Source: SXOA01 sp051004015 (GTDB taxonomy: Bacteria; Planctomycetota; Planctomycetia; Pirellulales; Pirellulaceae). From it: DNA of 64,000 nt. Both the position numbers and the translations under genes were made by a program. Position 1 is the stretch's first letter, and the number at the start of each line of letters is the position of its first letter. The notes under the pieces were generated by a model that saw only the letters and a list, made by a program, of their open reading frames with translations, made no database searches and was not told where the DNA came from. Shown piece after piece: positions 52,386 to 61,636 of this stretch. The stretch lies in contig JBPCKT010000128.1 of the NCBI GenBank assembly GCA_051004015.1, positions 31,155 through 95,154 of the forward strand, written 5' to 3'.

Positions 52386-54116
52386 ATGTCCGCCCTTCTC
52401 CTGGAGCGCAAATCGCCCGCACCTACCGGACTGAAGCTGCTCGATGAGCTCCTGCGCGATCAGCAGCAGCTGACGGCGGTGGAGCAGTTCTCGCAGCAGC
52501 ACGAATGCGATTCCCTTCCCACTCAGGCCAGGTACTATCGCGATCTCATTCCCCTGACGGCGCCGCGGGAAGGGGAGCAGTACGCGTTCGAGGTCGATCT
52601 CGATTCCTGCTCCGGCTGCAAAGCGTGCGTTGCCGCTTGCCACAATCTCAATGGGCTGGAAGAGGATGAAACCTGGCGCAGCGTCGGGTTGTTAAGCGGC
52701 GGGTCGGCCGAGCTGCCGGTGATTCAGCATGTCACGAGCGCCTGCCATCACTGCCTGGAGCCCGCCTGCCTGCACGGCTGCCCGGTGAATGCCTATGTGA
52801 AAGATTCGGCCACCGGCATCGTCAAGCATCTCGACGACCAGTGCATCGGCTGCCAGTACTGCATCTTGAAATGCCCCTACGACGTTCCCAAGTACAGCCA
52901 CTCCAAGGGGATCGTCCGCAAGTGCGATATGTGCCAGGACCGCCTCGCGGTCGGTGAAGCCCCGGCCTGCGTGCAGTCCTGCCCGAACGGGGCGATTCGG
53001 ATCAAGCTGGTGAACAAACAGGCGATCATTGAAGAGAGCGAGGCCAATCAATTTCTTCCCGGGGCCGCAGCGCCGAGTTACACGTTGCCCACAACGACCT
53101 TCAAGACTCGCCGCGCGCTCCCCCGCAACTTGTTGCCGGCGGATTACCACGCAGCTTCTCCGCAACATGCCCACTGGCCGCTAGTGCTGATGCTGGTGCT
53201 CACGCAGATGTCCGTCGGAGCCTTTGTCGTGGAACAGTTGCTCGGCCGCGTTTTGGCGGCTAGCGGACAGGAAACCATCGAGCAAACGCGCCCCGTGCAT
53301 CTGGTTGCCGCCTTCGCACTCGGGATGCTCGGCATGGGGGCGTCGCTGTTCCATCTGGGCCGCCCCTGGTTCGCTTTCCGGGCCGTCATTGGCCTGCTGA
53401 CCTCGTGGCTCAGCCGCGAAATCGTTTGTTTTGGTGCGTTTGCCGGGCTGGCTTCGCTCTATGCCGCGCTGCCGTGGCTTTCCCCATGGTTCGCGCGAGC
53501 GGGCATCAACATATCCAGCGGCGCGAACGATGCCCTCGGCTGGGGAGTGGTCGCGACCGGCATGGCCGGAGTTCTCTGCTCCGTGATGGTCTACGACAGC
53601 ACCCGCCGCCCGCTCTGGCACTGGTCCCGCACGGGGCCGCGGTTCCTGCTCACCGGCGCGCTCTTGGGAATTCCCACGTCCCTGCTCATCGCGTTTGTCG
53701 CGGCTGCTTTCACGGAGTCCCTGACGGTGCAGCAGATCATGCGTGACTATGGCCGCAATCTCTGCGGCATTTTGGCACTCGTGGCCACCGTCAAGCTGCT
53801 GTCGGAAGCCGCCATTTTCACACATCTGCTCAGCCGTCGTCTGACCCCCTTGAAGCGGACGGCCATGCTTGCGACGGGTGAATTGAGCCGCTGGACAAGC
53901 CAGCGCTTTCTCTGTGGCGTGATGGGTGGAGTGGCGATCCCCGGCTTCTTGTTCGTCGCGCCGCGCCTCGATCTCGAGCAGCCCCTTTCCACCCAGTTTG
54001 TCGCGGTCGCAGTCGTCGTGTCCCTTCTGATCTCCTTCGTCGGCGAAGTTTTCGAGCGTTACCTGTTTTTTAGCGCCGTCATCGCCCCCAAGATGCCAGG
54101 GACGCCTGCCGCATGA
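52386..54116 (+). CDS. Fusion of DmsB-type Fe-S subunit and DmsC-type membrane anchor
   Basis: A 576-residue electron-transfer protein. The first half has four 4Fe-4S motifs, opening with DSCSGCKACVAACHN at about residue 75, then CHHCLEPACLHGCPVN, CIGCQYCILKCPYD and CDMCQDRLAVGEAPACVQSC. The second half has about eight membrane helices of the DmsC/NrfD-like anchor, which takes electrons from quinol. Its stop overlaps the nitrate reductase start as ATGA. It probably feeds the nitrate reductase. The start MSALLLERK at 52386 fits. Confidence 0.9.
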   Translation: MSALLLERKSPAPTGLKLLDELLRDQQQLTAVEQFSQQHECDSLPTQARYYRDLIPLTAPREGEQYAFEVDLDSCSGCKACVAACHNLNGLEEDETWRSVGLLSGGSAELPVIQHVTSACHHCLEPACLHGCPVNAYVKDSATGIVKHLDDQCIGCQYCILKCPYDVPKYSHSKGIVRKCDMCQDRLAVGEAPACVQSCPNGAIRIKLVNKQAIIEESEANQFLPGAAAPSYTLPTTTFKTRRALPRNLLPADYHAASPQHAHWPLVLMLVLTQMSVGAFVVEQLLGRVLAASGQETIEQTRPVHLVAAFALGMLGMGASLFHLGRPWFAFRAVIGLLTSWLSREIVCFGAFAGLASLYAALPWLSPWFARAGINISSGANDALGWGVVATGMAGVLCSVMVYDSTRRPLWHWSRTGPRFLLTGALLGIPTSLLIAFVAAAFTESLTVQQIMRDYGRNLCGILALVATVKLLSEAAIFTHLLSRRLTPLKRTAMLATGELSRWTSQRFLCGVMGGVAIPGFLFVAPRLDLEQPLSTQFVAVAVVVSLLISFVGEVFERYLFFSAVIAPKMPGTPAA

Positions 54117-56362
54117 CCGCTGCCGCCGAAACAAAGCGTTCACTTCTCGCGGATCTCCTCTGGCAGCCGACCGGCCCGTTGACTCGCGACCTCTTGCTCA
54201 CCCCAGGCCGCTTTGGACTGGGAAAAATCCCCGCTGGCAAACAGCCCGACGCCACCACCACGATGGTCTGCGGCTTTTGCTCCACCGGCTGCGGATTGAA
54301 CATCCATTTGCAGAACGGCGTGGCCGTCAACTTGACGCCGACGACGAATTATCCGGTGAATCTCGGCATGGCCTGTCCTAAAGGATGGGAGGCGCTCACC
54401 GTTTTGAAGTCATCGGACCGGGCAACTATGCCTCTCTTACGCGATGCCGGCGGAACCCTGCGTCCGTTGCCCTGGGACGCCGCGCTCAAGACATTCTGCG
54501 AGCGGATGAAAGGGATTCAGGCTAAACACGGCCCCCATTCCATCGCCTTCCTCAGCACGGGCCAAATTCCGACCGAAGAAATGGCGTTCCTCGGCAGCCT
54601 CGCCAAGTTCGGAATGGGAATGCTCCACGGCGACGGTAACACACGGCAGTGCATGGCCACTTCGGTCGTCGCCTACAAGCAATCGTTCGGTTTCGATGCT
54701 CCGCCTTACACCTATCAGGACTTTGAAGAGTCCGATGTGATCGTCCTGGTCGGCTCGAATCTCTGCATCGCTCACCCCATCCTCTGGCAGCGGATTTGCC
54801 GCAACCCGCATCAGCCGCAGATCATCGTCGTCGATCCGCGGACGACGGAAACCGCGATGGCGGCCACGCTGCATCTGTCGCTCCAGCCAAAATCGGATCT
54901 GGCCCTGCTCTATGGCCTGGCTCACATTCTCATCCGCGAAGATTGGGTCGACCACGACTTCATTGCCGCGCATACCACGGAGTTTGGAGCTTTCGCGGAG
55001 CACGTGCGGCCATTCACACCGCAACATGTAGCAGCATTGAGCGGGCTTGATGTGGCGACGTTGGAGAAGACCGCCAGGCTGATTCACGAAGGGACGCGGG
55101 TCTCATTCTGGTGGACGATGGGTGTCAATCAGAGCTACGAAGGGGTCCGCACTGCCCAGGCCATCATCAACCTGGCCCTGATGACGGGCAACATCGGCCG
55201 GCCGGGAACGGGTGCCAATTCCGTAACTGGACAGTGCAACGCGATGGGCTCGCGGCTGTTCAGCAATACCACCAACCTGCTTGGTGGGCGAGCGTTTGAG
55301 AATCCACAGCACCGCGAAAAGGTGGCCGGCATTTTGGGGATCGACCAGGAGCGCATTCCCACACAGCCCAGTTGGAGCTACGACCGAATCATCGAAGGGA
55401 TTCTGAGAGGCCAGATCAAGGGACTCTGGATCGTCGCCACCAACACGGCCCATTCCTGGATCAACCAGCACGCCGTCCGCGATATCCTCAGCCGGCTCGA
55501 TTTTCTGGTGGTGCAGGACATGTATCACGCGACCGAATCGGCCCAGCTCGCGCACCTGGTGCTGCCGGCCGCGGCCTGGGGGGAGAAAGAAGGGACGTTC
55601 ATCAATTCGGAGCGGCGGTTTGGGGTCATCAAGAAGGTCGTCCCCGCCCCTGGTCAGGCGCTCGCCGATTTTCACATTTTCCGCCTGATTGCCGACGCCT
55701 GGGGATGCGGCGAGATGTTCTCTCGCTGGACCAGCCCCCAACAGGTCTTCCAGATTCTCAAGGAGCTCTCGCGCGGCCAGCCTTGCGACATCACCGGTAT
55801 CGAAGACTACCGCATGATCGACAGCCGCGGGGGAGTGCAGTGGCCCTATCCTTCGTCGGGCCAGCCCGACGAAGCAACCGAGCGGCGGCTGTTCGCCGAT
55901 GGACGTTTTTATCACGACGACGGCAAAGCCAAATTCCTGTTTGAAATGCCCGCGGAGATGCCGGAACCGCCCAATGAAAAATACCCTTTCTTGCTGCTCA
56001 CAGGCCGCGGCACGGCTTCGCAGTGGCATACGCAAACGCGGACCAAGAACTCAGCAGTCCTTCGCCAGCTTTATCCGGCAGATATCTACGTCGAGTTGAA
56101 CCCGGAAGACGCCCGCAACCAGCGGATTACATCCAACCAGCGCGTCGTGGTCGAATCGCAGCGCGGGAGCCTTGTCGCCAAGGCATTCGTCACTCCTACC
56201 GTGCAGCGCGGCCAATGTTTCCTTCCCATGCACTACGAAGCCACCAACCAGCTCACGCTGGCGCATTTTGATCCTTACTCCCGGCAGCCTTCCTACAAGA
56301 ACTGCGCGGTGAACGTGCGGCGAGCCGAAGTCGCGGACCTTTCCCCGACGAAGCGGCGTTGA
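54113..56362 (+). CDS. Molybdopterin nitrate reductase, assimilatory type
   Basis: Reduces nitrate to nitrite. The 749-residue protein has an N-terminal 4Fe-4S site, Cys53, Cys56, Cys60 and Cys88 (MVCGFCSTGC, GMACPKG). The molybdenum Cys is Cys180 in NTRQCMATSV, which marks the Nas/Nap group. There is no Tat signal, so it is cytoplasmic. The C-terminal cofactor domain has PFLLLTGRGTASQWHTQTRT. Symbols nasA, nasC and narB are all used for this enzyme and none is given. It is coupled by ATGA to the Fe-S/anchor gene. Confidence 0.93.
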   Translation: MTAAAETKRSLLADLLWQPTGPLTRDLLLTPGRFGLGKIPAGKQPDATTTMVCGFCSTGCGLNIHLQNGVAVNLTPTTNYPVNLGMACPKGWEALTVLKSSDRATMPLLRDAGGTLRPLPWDAALKTFCERMKGIQAKHGPHSIAFLSTGQIPTEEMAFLGSLAKFGMGMLHGDGNTRQCMATSVVAYKQSFGFDAPPYTYQDFEESDVIVLVGSNLCIAHPILWQRICRNPHQPQIIVVDPRTTETAMAATLHLSLQPKSDLALLYGLAHILIREDWVDHDFIAAHTTEFGAFAEHVRPFTPQHVAALSGLDVATLEKTARLIHEGTRVSFWWTMGVNQSYEGVRTAQAIINLALMTGNIGRPGTGANSVTGQCNAMGSRLFSNTTNLLGGRAFENPQHREKVAGILGIDQERIPTQPSWSYDRIIEGILRGQIKGLWIVATNTAHSWINQHAVRDILSRLDFLVVQDMYHATESAQLAHLVLPAAAWGEKEGTFINSERRFGVIKKVVPAPGQALADFHIFRLIADAWGCGEMFSRWTSPQQVFQILKELSRGQPCDITGIEDYRMIDSRGGVQWPYPSSGQPDEATERRLFADGRFYHDDGKAKFLFEMPAEMPEPPNEKYPFLLLTGRGTASQWHTQTRTKNSAVLRQLYPADIYVELNPEDARNQRITSNQRVVVESQRGSLVAKAFVTPTVQRGQCFLPMHYEATNQLTLAHFDPYSRQPSYKNCAVNVRRAEVADLSPTKRR

Positions 56363-56385
56363 GAGTTTGATATCGGAGAATTGAC

Positions 56386-59300
56386 ATGATCGCCCAATCT
56401 GGATTCGACAAGGAAACCATCGTCGTCATCGGCCATGGCATGGTCGGACACCGCTTCTGCGAGAAGCTGATCCAGTACGACACCAGCCGCCGCTACCGCA
56501 TTGTCACCTTTTGCGAAGAGCCACGGGCCGCTTACGACCGCGTCGGCCTCACCTCCTTCTTCGCCAGCCGCAACGCCCAGAAACTGATGCTGGCCAATCT
56601 CGACTGGTATCGGGAGCAGGGGATCGAGCTGCACGTCGGCGACCGGGCCAGCGGCATCGACCGGGAACGCCGCATCGTCACTTCGGATCGGGGGCTGGCC
56701 ATCAGGTACGATCATGTCGTCCTTGCCACGGGCTCGTTTCCGTTCGTCCCGCCGGTCCCCGGCATCGACAAGCCAGGCGTTTTTCTCTACCGCACAATTG
56801 ACGACCTGGAACGGATTATCGCCCACGCCAAGGAAGTAAAGACCGCCGCGGTCATTGGTGGCGGATTGCTTGGCCTGGAAGCGGCGAAGGCGACGTTCGA
56901 TTTGGGGCTGGAGACGCACGTCATCGAATTCGCCCCGCGGCTGATGCCCCGGCAGGTGGACGACCCCGGCTCGCGGCTGCTGGTGCAAAAAATCCAGTCG
57001 CTCGGCGTGAGAGTGCATTTGCAGAAGGCGACCAAGGAGATCCTGGGTGAGAAAGCGGTGGAGAAGATGGTCTTCACCGACGGCTCGGAGCTCGACGTGG
57101 GCATGATCGTCGTTTCCGCCGGCATCCGCCCCCGCGATGAATTGGCTCGCAAGTGCGGCATCCAAGTTGGCGAGCGTGGCGGTGTGGCCGTAAACGACCT
57201 GTTGCAAACGAGCGATGAGAGGATCTACGCGATTGGCGAAGTCGCCCTGCATCGCGCGATGGTCTATGGGCTCGTCGCTCCCGGCTACGAAATGGCAGAC
57301 GTCGCCGCCGCCAATCTCTGTGGCGGCCAGAAGCAATTCACCGGAGCGGACCTTTCCACCAAGCTCAAGTTGATGGGGGTCGATGTCGCGAGCTTTGGAG
57401 ATTACGAAGCGCCGCCGGAACGGGCGAGACCGCTCGTGTACGACGATCCGTTCGGCGGCGTCTACAAAAAGCTGCTGTTTAGCCCGGACGGCAAGAAACT
57501 CCTGGGGGGCGTGCTCGTCGGTGACGCCGATGATTACACCCTGCTGGCCTCGCTCGCTAAGAGCGGCAAACTCCTAACGATGCCCCCTGGCGAGCTGATT
57601 GTCGGCAAGAAGGACGGAGTTGCCGGCGCGGACTCGATGGACGACGAGTGCCAGATCTGCTCCTGCAACAACGTCACCAAGGGGGAACTCTGCACCGCCA
57701 TCCAGGAGAAAGACCTTCTGACGCTGGGCGAAGTCAAATCCTGCACCAAAGCCGGCACGGGCTGCGGAGGGTGCGTGCCGCTGGTGACGTCGATTCTCAA
57801 TCGTCAGCTCGAAGCGGCTGGCAAGACGGTGAATCGGCACCTGTGCGAACACTTTCCCTTCACCCGCCAGGAACTCTTCCACATCGTCAAAATCAAACAG
57901 ATCACGACATTCGACGACCTCATCGCCGGCGAGGGGCACGGTCTGGGGTGCGAAATCTGCAAGCCCGCGGTCGCGTCGATCCTCGCCAGCCTGTGGAACG
58001 ACAGCATCCTCAATCAAGCCACGCTGCAGGACACCAACGACCGCTTCCTGGCCAACATGCAGCGAGACGGCTCCTACTCTGTGGTGCCGCGCGTGCCCGG
58101 CGGCGAGATCACGCCCGACAAGCTCATTGTGCTGGGAAAAGTCGCCAACAAATACAAGCTCTACAGCAAGATCACCGGCGGACAGCGTGTGGACCTGTTC
58201 GGCGCCCAGGTGCAGGACCTGCCCGACATCTGGGAAGAGCTCGTCGCCGCCGGATTCGAGAGCGGCCACGCCTACGGCAAGGCTCTCCGCACGGTGAAAA
58301 GCTGCGTCGGCTCCACCTGGTGCCGCTACGGCGTGCAGGACAGCGTCGGCTTTGCGATCCGCGTCGAGAACCGCTACAAGGGGCTCCGCGCCCCGCACAA
58401 AATCAAAGCCGCCGTCTCCGGCTGCATTCGCGAATGCGCGGAAGCCCAGTGCAAGGATTTTGGCCTGATTGCCACGGAGAAGGGATACAACCTCTACGTT
58501 TGCGGCAACGGCGGCTCCAAGCCGCGCCATGCCGACCTTCTGGCCGCCGACATCGACGAAGAAACGGCCCTCCAGTACATCGACCGCTTCCTGATGTTCT
58601 ACATCCAGACCGCCGACCGGCTCACGCGGACGAGCGTTTGGCTGGAGAACCTGGAAGGGGGCATGGCGTATCTCCGCGATGTCGTCGTCCACGACAAGCT
58701 CGGCATCGCCGGCGAGTTGGAGCGGCAAATGCAGTTCGTGGTGGATAGCTACAAATGCGAGTGGACCGAGGTCGTCAACGACCCCAACCGCCGCCGCTGG
58801 TTCCGGCAGTTCATGAACACGGAGGAAACGGAATCGGTCATCGAATTCGTCCACGAGCGCGGCCAGCGCCGTCCCGCCGACTGGCGAAAAGACCCGGCGG
58901 AATTGCCGCAGCTCACTTCCCCTCTCCCCCTGGGAGAGGGCCAGGGTGAGGGTCTTGAAATAGATCAAACTCAGGAGTCAACGGATCGCACCTGGGTCCG
59001 CGTCGGCTCCGTCAGCGATTTTCCCCACGACGGTGGTTCGACCATCAAGTACGGCCAGAGCCAGATCGCCGTCTTTCGCTTCACCAGCCGCGGCGAGTGG
59101 TACGCAACTCAAAACATGTGCCCGCACAAGCAGTCGTTTGTCCTTTCCCGCGGCATCATCGGTGACCAGGATGGCACACCTAAAGTCGCCTGCCCGATGC
59201 ACAAGAAGACGTTCTCGCTCGAGGACGGCTCATGCCTGACGGGAGAGAACTATTCGCTGCACGTCTTCGCCGTCAATGTTATTGGAGACGACGTGTACCT

Positions 59301-59412
59301 CCATCTGCCGCCGCCGGAAGTGCTCGATGCGGCCCTGGCCACCGACCTGCACTGCATTCGGGTCTGTTCCACTCACGCACCGCACCCGGAGGCCGCTGCG
59401 GCGCTGGTATAG
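56386..59412 (+). CDS. Nitrite reductase NirB fused to NirD Rieske domain
   Basis: Reduces nitrite to ammonia. This 1008-residue protein begins with the FAD/NAD(P)H part (IVVIGHGMVGHRFCEKL, VIGGGLLGLEAAKA). A BFD-like 2Fe-2S domain follows (CQICSCNN, GTGCGGCVP), then the sirohaem/4Fe-4S core with Cys640, Cys646, Cys680 and Cys684. After a linker at 840-860 comes a Rieske domain (CPHK at 912, CPMHKKTF at 936) equal to NirD. The linker contains a REP-like DNA repeat read in frame. GGAG precedes the ATG by eight bases. Confidence 0.94.
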   Translation: MIAQSGFDKETIVVIGHGMVGHRFCEKLIQYDTSRRYRIVTFCEEPRAAYDRVGLTSFFASRNAQKLMLANLDWYREQGIELHVGDRASGIDRERRIVTSDRGLAIRYDHVVLATGSFPFVPPVPGIDKPGVFLYRTIDDLERIIAHAKEVKTAAVIGGGLLGLEAAKATFDLGLETHVIEFAPRLMPRQVDDPGSRLLVQKIQSLGVRVHLQKATKEILGEKAVEKMVFTDGSELDVGMIVVSAGIRPRDELARKCGIQVGERGGVAVNDLLQTSDERIYAIGEVALHRAMVYGLVAPGYEMADVAAANLCGGQKQFTGADLSTKLKLMGVDVASFGDYEAPPERARPLVYDDPFGGVYKKLLFSPDGKKLLGGVLVGDADDYTLLASLAKSGKLLTMPPGELIVGKKDGVAGADSMDDECQICSCNNVTKGELCTAIQEKDLLTLGEVKSCTKAGTGCGGCVPLVTSILNRQLEAAGKTVNRHLCEHFPFTRQELFHIVKIKQITTFDDLIAGEGHGLGCEICKPAVASILASLWNDSILNQATLQDTNDRFLANMQRDGSYSVVPRVPGGEITPDKLIVLGKVANKYKLYSKITGGQRVDLFGAQVQDLPDIWEELVAAGFESGHAYGKALRTVKSCVGSTWCRYGVQDSVGFAIRVENRYKGLRAPHKIKAAVSGCIRECAEAQCKDFGLIATEKGYNLYVCGNGGSKPRHADLLAADIDEETALQYIDRFLMFYIQTADRLTRTSVWLENLEGGMAYLRDVVVHDKLGIAGELERQMQFVVDSYKCEWTEVVNDPNRRRWFRQFMNTEETESVIEFVHERGQRRPADWRKDPAELPQLTSPLPLGEGQGEGLEIDQTQESTDRTWVRVGSVSDFPHDGGSTIKYGQSQIAVFRFTSRGEWYATQNMCPHKQSFVLSRGIIGDQDGTPKVACPMHKKTFSLEDGSCLTGENYSLHVFAVNVIGDDVYLHLPPPEVLDAALATDLHCIRVCSTHAPHPEAAAALV
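58920..58953. repeat. REP-like palindrome inside the nirBD coding region
   Basis: CCCTCTCCC, loop CCT, GGGAGAGGG, followed by CCAGGGTGAGGG. This is a dispersed intergenic repeat; here it is in frame and encodes SPLPLGEGQGEG in the linker between NirB and NirD. Confidence 0.85.
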
Positions 59413-59430
59413 TTTCACGGATGCCGCGGC

Positions 59431-60990
59431 TTAAAAGTTAATCGTGTACTGCGTATAAAAGAAATCCGCATCGCCGCGGAACGGCACGGCGGGGTTGGTG
59501 TCGTAATAGCTCCCATGAAAAAAGTGGGAGTAGCCAAAGACCAGGTCCTGCCGCGGGTGGAATTGCCAGGTGACGAGCAGGTCGAGCTCCTGCCCCAGAT
59601 ACTGGCTGCCGCCGGGGGTGGCCACGAACGGCGTCATATTGATGTTGTAGGGGACGTCGTTCCCATTTTGCAGAAAGAAGATGTGGTGCCAGGCCAGCAC
59701 GGTGAGCTGTTCGTGCGGCTTGAACGTGAGGGAAAAGTTGGCATCCTCGATGTTTCGGCGGCCATACAGGTCCATGAAGCCCGTGTATTTGTGAACGAGC
59801 GGAAACAGGTGGTGGAAGCCGTTGCGGAGCTGGTTGGAGCCGGCGGACCAGTCGTAGTAGGCCCAGAGGACGGGCTTCCAATCGTACTGGTCGAACTTCC
59901 GGCCGCCGCCGAGCGTGAAGAAACCGACATTGTGGTCGTTGGCCCCGAAGCGACCGGTCTGATACGCCCCTTCCAGGTCCCACAGCCAGTCCCCCTCGGT
60001 TCCTTGCACATTCGCGCCGAAGGTGTTGAACTCGAAGCCCGCACCGTCGGTTTCGATGTAGCGGAGGGCGTACAGATTGGTCGTGCGATTGGGCGTCCCC
60101 TTGCAGGTGGCGAAGACGCCGGAGAATTCTTGGCTCTGGTCCGGGGAATTGAATTTGTAAGGGTCGTTAATGATGGGCCGCGTCCAGAAGGCGTCGATGT
60201 CCCAATCCGTTCCTTTCCAAAACGCCTTCACCCCTTCAAAGGTCCGCCGGGTATTCCCCCATTCCAAGGGCGAGACGAGCCGCTGGCTGCCGTAGAGCAA
60301 TTCCTGGCGTCCGACGCGAAACCACAGGTCGCCGCAATCGCGTTCCATCAGCTTCACGTCGGCGAACAGGTTCTGCATGTCCGAGCGGTTGACCTCGATA
60401 TTCCGGGGCGGGAAGTTCTCATAATTGCTCTCGGCGTCGATGTACTCGCCGTACAGGCGGATCTGGTCGTTCACTTCCCAGTTTGCGAAGAGGCGCGTGC
60501 GGTGCAGGAGAAAGTCGTCATCGCGGCCGGTGAGCCCCAGCCCGCGCATGTTCCGTTCGTTGTGCAGGCGGGCCCGGTACTGCCCGCCGATGTCGAGCAC
60601 TCCCCAGTTGCCCAGGCAGTTCCGTTTCAGGTTCTCTCCCAAGTGGAAGTCGTCGTAGCAGGGGTCGCAGAGGTAGTTGAAGTTGTTGTCGTAGAAGAGC
60701 GGCTTATATGCCCCGGCAACCTGCTTCTTCAGGGCGGCCATTTTCTTGGCGTCGCACTCCGCCTCCGTCGCCGCCAGTTCAGCTTCCGTGGCGATGGATG
60801 CATCATACGCATCCGCGGCAGTAGGCAGATTGATCGCTTCACCGGGCGACAATTCGGGATCGGCGGCGGCCTCCGCAAAGTAGTCGGCTGCGGGATCGCG
60901 TCCTGTCGGCCTAGCGCCCTCGGCGGAAAATGCAGCGACACTCCAGGCGCCGACAAGGGACCTCAGCAAGGCGCGAACAAAGCGCAGCAT
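59431..60990 (-). CDS. Alginate-export-type outer-membrane porin
   Basis: A 519-residue outer-membrane protein. It has a signal peptide (MLRFVRALLRSLVGAWSVAA) and a polar N-terminal region, then a beta barrel of the alginate-export/porin fold (RARLHNERNMRGLGLTGRDD, LWFRVGRQELLYGSQRLVSP, FEGVKAFWKGTDWDIDAFWT), ending with a terminal Phe (YTQYTINF). AGGAA lies before the ATG at 60990. It converges with nirBD, 18 bases apart. With the nitrate genes it might let nitrate or nitrite cross the outer membrane; that is inference. Confidence 0.8.
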   Translation of the reverse strand: MLRFVRALLRSLVGAWSVAAFSAEGARPTGRDPAADYFAEAAADPELSPGEAINLPTAADAYDASIATEAELAATEAECDAKKMAALKKQVAGAYKPLFYDNNFNYLCDPCYDDFHLGENLKRNCLGNWGVLDIGGQYRARLHNERNMRGLGLTGRDDDFLLHRTRLFANWEVNDQIRLYGEYIDAESNYENFPPRNIEVNRSDMQNLFADVKLMERDCGDLWFRVGRQELLYGSQRLVSPLEWGNTRRTFEGVKAFWKGTDWDIDAFWTRPIINDPYKFNSPDQSQEFSGVFATCKGTPNRTTNLYALRYIETDGAGFEFNTFGANVQGTEGDWLWDLEGAYQTGRFGANDHNVGFFTLGGGRKFDQYDWKPVLWAYYDWSAGSNQLRNGFHHLFPLVHKYTGFMDLYGRRNIEDANFSLTFKPHEQLTVLAWHHIFFLQNGNDVPYNINMTPFVATPGGSQYLGQELDLLVTWQFHPRQDLVFGYSHFFHGSYYDTNPAVPFRGDADFFYTQYTINF

Positions 60991-61636
60991 GGCACGGTTC
61001 CTGCTAGCAGTCAGAGAGGTGAAAGACACTCGCCGCGCCTGGTGATCGGAGAGAGATCCCCCGCAAGTGGTTTTGAAAGCATCGGACGGGCGCGGCGCTG
61101 GGTCTGAGGAATCTTCGGCACTACCGGTCCAATCGTAAGCCGAGAATTGGCCCTATTCCGATGGCGTAGACTCTAAGGCCGGCAATGAGAAGCTCGCCAT
61201 CGCCGCAGCGGATTTGTAAGACGCCAATGCGCCTATTCGACCGGTACTCAGAGTTCGTGCCCCTTCGTGGCTTCCTCCCTCTTCTTCCCTTCCCCACCCT
61301 TGACCCCGTAGTGAGTCGACTGGGAAAATCACGCTCTCGGAAGTACCGACGCCGGGGAAAAATTTTATTGAACTATTTTGCAGATATTCCTCCGGACACC
61401 TGGATTTGGGCTCCATGGTGTATACAATAGTGCGGTATCGCAGCGCCGTGGACTTTCGCCCGCCGAAGGGATTTGCCGTCGACATGAAGGCATGGCTTCG
61501 GGAAAAGACGCTGTTGCGAAAGTCTCGGCCTGAACTGCCCTAAGTGATGGATGCCGCTATTCTTACGAAAAATACGCCCGCGATTACTTCACCAAACACC
61601 AGCCAGGTCGCTCTCCGCCAGAGCTCAAAATTAAGC
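60991..61636. other. Intergenic region between porin and trpB
   Basis: No supported gene. A short stretch near 61200-61230 faintly recalls a tRNA anticodon arm but does not fold as a tRNA. A TATACAAT at 61421-61428 may be the trpB promoter. Confidence 0.5.
61421..61428 (+). promoter_or_regulatory. Candidate -10 box upstream of trpB
   Basis: TATACAAT followed by AGTGCGG. The 13-mer TACAATAGTGCGG is also found at 46348. No clear -35 box is seen. Confidence 0.3.

Noticed and set aside
57574..58968. Minus-strand frame starting with the LTLALSQGERG peptide
   Set aside because: It runs opposite nirBD; the peptide is only the reverse reading of the REP-like repeat.
59515..61107. 530-residue plus-strand frame opposite the porin
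   Set aside because: Antisense shadow of a beta-barrel gene in a GC-rich genome; Val/Glu-rich without a family match.
61190..61260. tRNA-like text (GCAGCGGATTTGTAA) upstream of trpB
   Set aside because: The anticodon-arm resemblance is not backed by an acceptor stem, D arm or T arm; no cloverleaf can be drawn.
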